DNA from: Misgurnus anguillicaudatus
Taxonomy: Eukaryota; Chordata; Actinopteri; Cypriniformes; Cobitidae
DNA length: 64,000 nucleotides
Reading direction: 5' to 3'
Assembly: GCF_027580225.2 (NCBI RefSeq)
Contig: NC_073351.2
Location: 4,580,501-4,644,500, forward strand
The notes beneath the pieces were generated by a model that saw only the letters and a list, made by a program, of their open reading frames with translations, was not told the origin of the DNA and did not search any database. The translations under genes and the position numbers were made by a program. Numbering within the stretch: position 1 is the stretch's first letter; every line of letters starts with the position of its first letter. Shown here piece by piece: positions 59,651 to 64,000 of this stretch.

Positions 59651-59800
59651 AGGACAATTTGGCAACTCCAGTTTACCTAACCTGCATGTTTTTGGACTGC
59701 AGGAAGAAACCCGGCGTATAAGCCCACAGGGAGAACATGACCCACTCTTGACCGGGCTGGGGCTCGAACCAGGACCTGCTGTGTGCCGTCAAGTGGATGA
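59651..59800 (-). mobile_element. DANA/mermaid-like SINE fragment
   Basis: On the minus strand the phrases GGTCCTGGTTCGAGCCCCAG (box B), CATGTTCTCCCTGTGGGCTT, GGTTTCTTCCTGCAGTCCAA and AAACATGCAGGTTAGGTAAA follow the DANA/mermaid order. The tRNA-like head is cut short. It sits directly against the Tc1 fragment. Confidence 0.7.
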
Positions 59801-59832
59801 CAATGATCCCAGGTAAGTTATTGCAAATTTAA

Positions 59833-60048
59833 AGGCGGAGTCCACGATGTTTGAAAAACGCGTTGGAAAAGGAGACGGGCCGACTACCAAAACACACTTA
59901 TAGCCAATCAAATCAAATCAAATGCCGGGTTGCGTATGTGTGGGGCGGGTATATCAACAGAAGGTCCAGATTCTATTGGGGTAGGGGCGTGTTTGTTTAG
60001 GTGATTTCAAATATCAACATTGGCTTTCAAACATCATGGACTCCGCCT
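59833..60048. mobile_element. TTAA-type MITE, 216 bp
   Basis: The ends AGGCGGAGTCCACGATGTTT and AAACATCATGGACTCCGCCT are inverted with one mismatch; the flanks are TTAA (59829-59832, 60049-60052). The interior includes GGAGACGGGCCGACTACCAA and CCAGATTCTATTGGGGTAGG, phrases of a well-conserved fish family. There are three tandem AATCA units at 59909-59923. Confidence 0.9.
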
Positions 60049-61225
60049 TTAATGATTTCATATATTTTAAAATAAGTTTGTAAGTTATACTGTATGTCTG
60101 TGAATACCACATGCATTTCACATACTTGATATCTCTTTGCACTCAGCTGAGTTTAGTATCTTCTAATCAATATTGAAATCATGCAAGTATTGAAATCAAT
60201 AGCGCTTCCGACCACATGGGAGGGTTTCGAAAGTTGCCAGATTGTGTCTCGGTGTAATTCATACCCAGAGCCAGTTTGCAGACTTAATTTTTATTGAATT
60301 GTTGCTGTAATTTGAATACTGCGAGCGGAGGACTTGGCACATGGCATTGCAGCGCGGGAACCTCTGAAATGAGACACAAACGTTTGACCAGCAGCTGGTT
60401 GTGAGCACACCTGTAAAAATGACAAAACCACAGAATATGCTCAATGTTTGTGTTTTTTAGTACAGAGACGCACACTTCCTGTCATATTAAAAGAATATGG
60501 ATGAATTTCATGGACTGTGCCTCCTTTAGCCTATGAACAAATCGTAGGTTTGTGCCGCAATCGTCCTGAAGCCATCTGGTAACATTTCCACGTCTCAAGG
60601 ATAGAAATCAATAGTAATAATTTCTGAGGTCTCTCTGACAAACACATTCTGCAAAAGCCGGGCACACACGACACACAGTCCTTCATCTTTTCTTGCTTCA
60701 TGATTCCCTTTTCATGTTTATTATTTAAATGCATTAATCCCAAAGCAGTAAATTATGAGAAATGCAGGCCAAAGAATATCTATTGTTTCTATTATTCATT
60801 CTATTATCTATAAATGGCTTTAAGTTTGGATCGTAACAGTTCTTGTTAAAATCGTTAACATGTGCCATTGTTATGCCAATAAATTGACATTTATTGATTC
60901 AACATTTCACCGAATACCTCTTGAATCTCCTTGCAGGTGACAGAAAGCATGCAGTTAGCCAGAGTAGACTTCACTATTTTCACATCCTACATGCATCAGT
61001 TATGTTTTCTGCATTGGTTCGTGGTGTTCATTTCTGTTTTAGAGGCAAATATTATGAGATTTTTTTAAAAGATGTAAAATAAGTATTTGGTGTCCCCAAA
61101 GTGCGTATGTGAAGTTTTAGCTTAAAATACTTCACAGATAATTGCAAACACTGATCACGATGGTGGTTTGTTGCAAATGAAACTCAGTTGTGCTGTCAAT
61201 TATTTTTTTCTCTTTCTTTATATCT
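60049..61225. other. Non-genic unique sequence
   Basis: No gene, RNA or repeat ends were recognised. Short frames at 60259-60475 and 60531-60743 have no known family. Confidence 0.5.
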
Positions 61226-61460
61226 CAACCCTATATCACGCAAATACGTGACTATTTCACGTATGGACCAAACTGAAAATGTCAAGTTTAGAGTTTGTTT
61301 AGGTAAGGATGTCATTTTATGTAAACCGAAGCGACAATGGTAAGAAATTAGGGAAAAAAGTTGAGTAACCAATACGTGACAGTGACACAAACAGAAAAAC
61401 GTGACATGCTCACGTTGGTCCATACGTGAAATAGTCACATATTTGCGTGATATTGGGTTG
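61226..61460. mobile_element. Foldback element, family copy 5, 235 bp
   Basis: CAACCCTATATCACGCAAAT and ATTTGCGTGATATTGGGTTG are inverted, and the arms continue through ACGTGACTATTTCACGTATG and GACCAA. The core has AGGTAAGGATGTCATTTTAT, and the right side GTTGAGTAACCAATACGTGA as in copies 1 and 2. This is the shortest and best-preserved member at its tips. Confidence 0.85.
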
Positions 61461-61556
61461 GCACTAAATGGCAGTGCTGTGGTTGGATTAAGAGGTATTG
61501 TTGTAATTGCCCTTGCTACCTACCTCACAAAACAGGCGAAATCTAAATGACCTAAG

Positions 61557-62481
61557 CCCTTTTCACACAGACATTCCGAAAAATGCATCCTGGATTTTTC
61601 TGGGATTCTTTGATTTTTTCGTTCATTCACACTGCCAATGATTTGCCGGCATCTGCAAGGTCCCGGAAGGACACGTGACCTGTTTAAAGTCCTGCACTAT
61701 CTTCTACGCAGCGTCTGAAGTTTGCATATTATATATTATTTCTCTCTCCAGAAACAACTCGCGTGCATTTTTGTTTATGATAAGACTATAAAGGAGCGCG
61801 TGACGTGCCGTTCTATGCTGGTGAATGATCTCAGCTTCAGAGTGGATATTTGACGAGCTCCCTGATCTCTGCTTTAATACAGTTTTCAGACATTTCTCAT
61901 CGTGATTGTTTATATGCATTTAAAACCCGCATTTTGAGGAGCTGAACAATATATCTCGTTGGGATGACGCGCGGGTATTTTCGTTTATTATAAGCTCAAA
62001 TGAGCATGTGACGCGATATTCTTTTATGCTGCTGAATGATCTCTGTTTCAACGCAGTAAGTAACAAGCTAACTTACCTGATATCTGCTTCAGTCCAGTTT
62101 GCTGACATTTCTCGTCTGAATGTTGTAAATCCCTCATTTTAAAGAGTTGAACCAACTTCATGTTGCTATGACAAGCGCATCCTCACTACGGCACGTGCGT
62201 CATTGTTTATGCGTCTCATTTATCATTTCCTGATAACTGCGTAAATATAGTTTGCAACATTTCTCGTGGTAAATGTTTATATGCATGTTATCTCTCGTTT
62301 TAAAGAGCTGAACCATAACTTTTGTTGTGATGACGCGTCCGTGTGGTTTTCCGTGTGTCTTACTAGGTCCTATTTCCGGCAACGATCTCAGAAGATTTAC
62401 GGTACATGTTTGCGTTCACACAGAAGCTTGTCTGGCAATTTTACGGGTATTTTCTGGGACCAAAGGTCTGTGTGAATGGGG
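61557..62481. mobile_element. Inverted-repeat DNA transposon with internal tandem units, 925 bp
   Basis: Left CCCTTTTCACACAGACATTC and right GGTCTGTGTGAATGGGG are inverted. Inside, a unit beginning with CTGATNTCTGC-like text and CATTTCTC, followed by GAGCTGAACNA and GATGACGCG, occurs three times (cores at about 61892, 62107 and 62259). No transposase was found; target duplication unclear; superfamily unresolved. Confidence 0.65.
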
Positions 62482-62626
62482 TTCTAATTTCTCACACGCT
62501 TGCACAGAATGGTTTACCAAAACTAAGGTATTGGGTTGTTCAAAATTTGTAGGTTAATACAAGAACTGGGGACCCAATTATAGCACTTTAACATTTAAAA
62601 AGTCAGATTTTCACGATATGACCCCT
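62482..62626 (-). mobile_element. TTAA-type element, one end only
   Basis: On the minus strand it starts after TTAA (62627-62630) with AGGGGTCATATCGTGAAAAT, then ATAATTGGGTCCCCAGTTCT, AACCTACAAATTTTGAACAA and GGTAAACCATTCTGTGCAAG, a common fish family. The opposite half is missing: the element stops at the right end of the neighbouring 925-bp transposon. Confidence 0.6.
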
Positions 62627-62654
62627 TTAAAACCTGATAAGGAACACTGTGCCG

Positions 62655-63203
62655 TACACGGTACACCCCCTCCCTTGCACGTGAGGCTGCATTACGTCAT
62701 TGTAACTTTGAAGCATTAAATCTTCAAAATATATGGTCATGCGGCACATCGTTGTAAAGCTTAGACTTTCGGGATTCCATTAAGCGCACACACAAAGCAT
62801 AATATGATTTTTAGCAGTCATAAAACTGTAATCTAGTTGTTAGTTACCTGAACCGGGCGGCGCCGATTTATGATATTTACTTACCTTCAAAATCTTCCCT
62901 TTATCTGCTTCAGTGAAATTGTCCAAAACAAATTGTTCATAAATCCCCAAAAGTCCAAGGAAATGTAATATCCAAGCCTTTCAATCCAAAACGATTTGTT
63001 CATCTCACAATCTTGATGTTTCTGACCGAATTACGATATAAATAGTGTATACAATTAGTTCACTAACGGACATTCGTTCGAATCTCACTTTTCATTCACG
63101 ATTTATAATGAATATATTCGGATGTCATGTTTATTGTGCAACGTCTGAGAAACAAATACGACCCCTTGTGGAATTTCAGCCGTTCCATAAGAGGCTACGT
63201 CTG
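62655..63203 (+). repeat. 0.5-kb dispersed repeat, copy 2
   Basis: Same orientation and order of words as 57205-57740 (see that entry). Both begin with a TACACGG-type start and end just after ATAAGAGG. The start is GCCGTACACGGTACACCCCC here. Confidence 0.85.
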
Positions 63204-64000
63204 CTTCTTTCAGATGGTAGGCTGCCATTTTGTACATTTCCCATCTTTCCCCTGTCCAGATCCAGATTTTAAATATTTTGTGCGGGTGAATGTTGAGGAA
63301 CCATAAACCAGCATTTCCACTGCCACTGTTTCTGGTGCAGCCAATCAATACAATCTTTCCCTGATCGCTGTAATCAGTCAGCTGAGTTAAAAAGCCATTT
63401 TGCTTTTGGAGGTGTGAGTGTCTGTGTATATATTGTTGTTCATAATGTTATGAAATGTTGTGTACACAGTCTGTATCATATGTGAGTGATCAGTGAAAGT
63501 TTAGGGCTCATGACTGGTGTAAGATACTAAAGTAAAGTTTGAGGTGGACTTCTCATGCATACAGTTAGTCATGCACCCCATTACACTGATGAAACCATGC
63601 TGGTCCCACAAGTCAACAGCATCATCTTAAAACCTGCCATCAGTGACTGAAATGCACCAATCAGCATGCCATCTGAGAAAAGCCATCATAGCACACATAG
63701 ACCTGACTCACAACAACACAGATTACTGGAAAACTCATAGTGGTTTAGGGTTACGATGCGTTTTTAAAAACTGAAGCCTATTTTAATTGTATTGTGACCT
63801 TGTTAATTGATTATTAATTATACTACGTTAGAAAAGAATATTGATTGTATTAATTAATAACATTATTGATTATTAATACAAATAGGCTAAAGATAACCAC
63901 TTGAAAATTTTCAGTTTTGTTCTTCATTTTTGTCCAAATGTTGATTCTCATTACGATGTTGGTATTGTAATGCATACATTATGTTCTGGTGATTTAATAT
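63204..64000. other. Non-genic sequence, AT-rich end
   Basis: No gene was seen. The last 250 bases hold a dense run of TTAATTGATTATTAATTA and ATTAATTAATAAC words (63800-63880), which may be simple AT-rich DNA or a cluster of homeodomain sites. Confidence 0.45.

Overview
The window looks like teleost nuclear DNA, most likely from a cypriniform (carp/minnow/zebrafish-like) fish. The grounds are six tRNA-derived SINE copies of the HAmo type, one DANA/mermaid-like SINE piece, Tc1 transposase fragments of the kind common in cyprinids, many short inverted-repeat DNA transposons with clear target-site duplications (TSDs), and long (CA)n and (CT)n microsatellites. I found no convincing host protein-coding exon, rRNA gene or functional tRNA gene. 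The open reading frames are short and unrelated to known proteins, apart from two broken Tc1 transposases. The setting is best read as a gene desert or a very large intron. Species and flanking genes cannot be named from this sequence.

Layout. 1-7.5 kb: mostly unique sequence with a small repeat cluster at 3.26-3.87 kb. 7.5-12.0 kb: a run of four DNA transposons (Harbinger-like 7524-8339; hAT 8565-9506; TTAA-type 10777-11330 and 11633-12016). 12-16 kb: unique sequence with two enhancer-like stretches. 16-22 kb: repeat-rich (foldback element 17295-17755, hAT 18273-18639, a 1-kb element 20339-21356 splitting a LINE-like tail, GGGG-ended element 21839-22021). 22-29 kb: microsatellites, unique sequence, a strong conserved-element candidate at 28630-28900. 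29.1-33.1 kb: repeats, including a Tc1 remnant and a hAT nested in a TTAA foldback element. 34.4-38.9 kb: a three-level nest (GGGG-ended element > Tc1 > solo LTR), then a hAT and a short element. 39-46.5 kb: mostly unique, with enhancer-like blocks and one foldback element. 46.5-48.8 kb: a long hairpin element and a 1.6-kb hAT that itself holds a TTAA element. 49-56 kb: mostly unique. 56-63.2 kb: repeat-rich again (foldback element with insertions, Tc1 + SINE composite, TTAA element, 0.9-kb element with internal tandem units, and two direct copies of a 0.5-kb repeat).

Nothing here behaves as a pathway or operon. The interesting content is the genome archaeology: dated nesting, five hAT insertions with TSDs (four perfect), six complete TTAA-flanked elements whose ends all begin AG, and a foldback family that keeps a common core while its outer arms differ. 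The unique blocks between the repeats are candidates for conserved non-coding regulatory DNA, but that cannot be shown without alignment to other fish.
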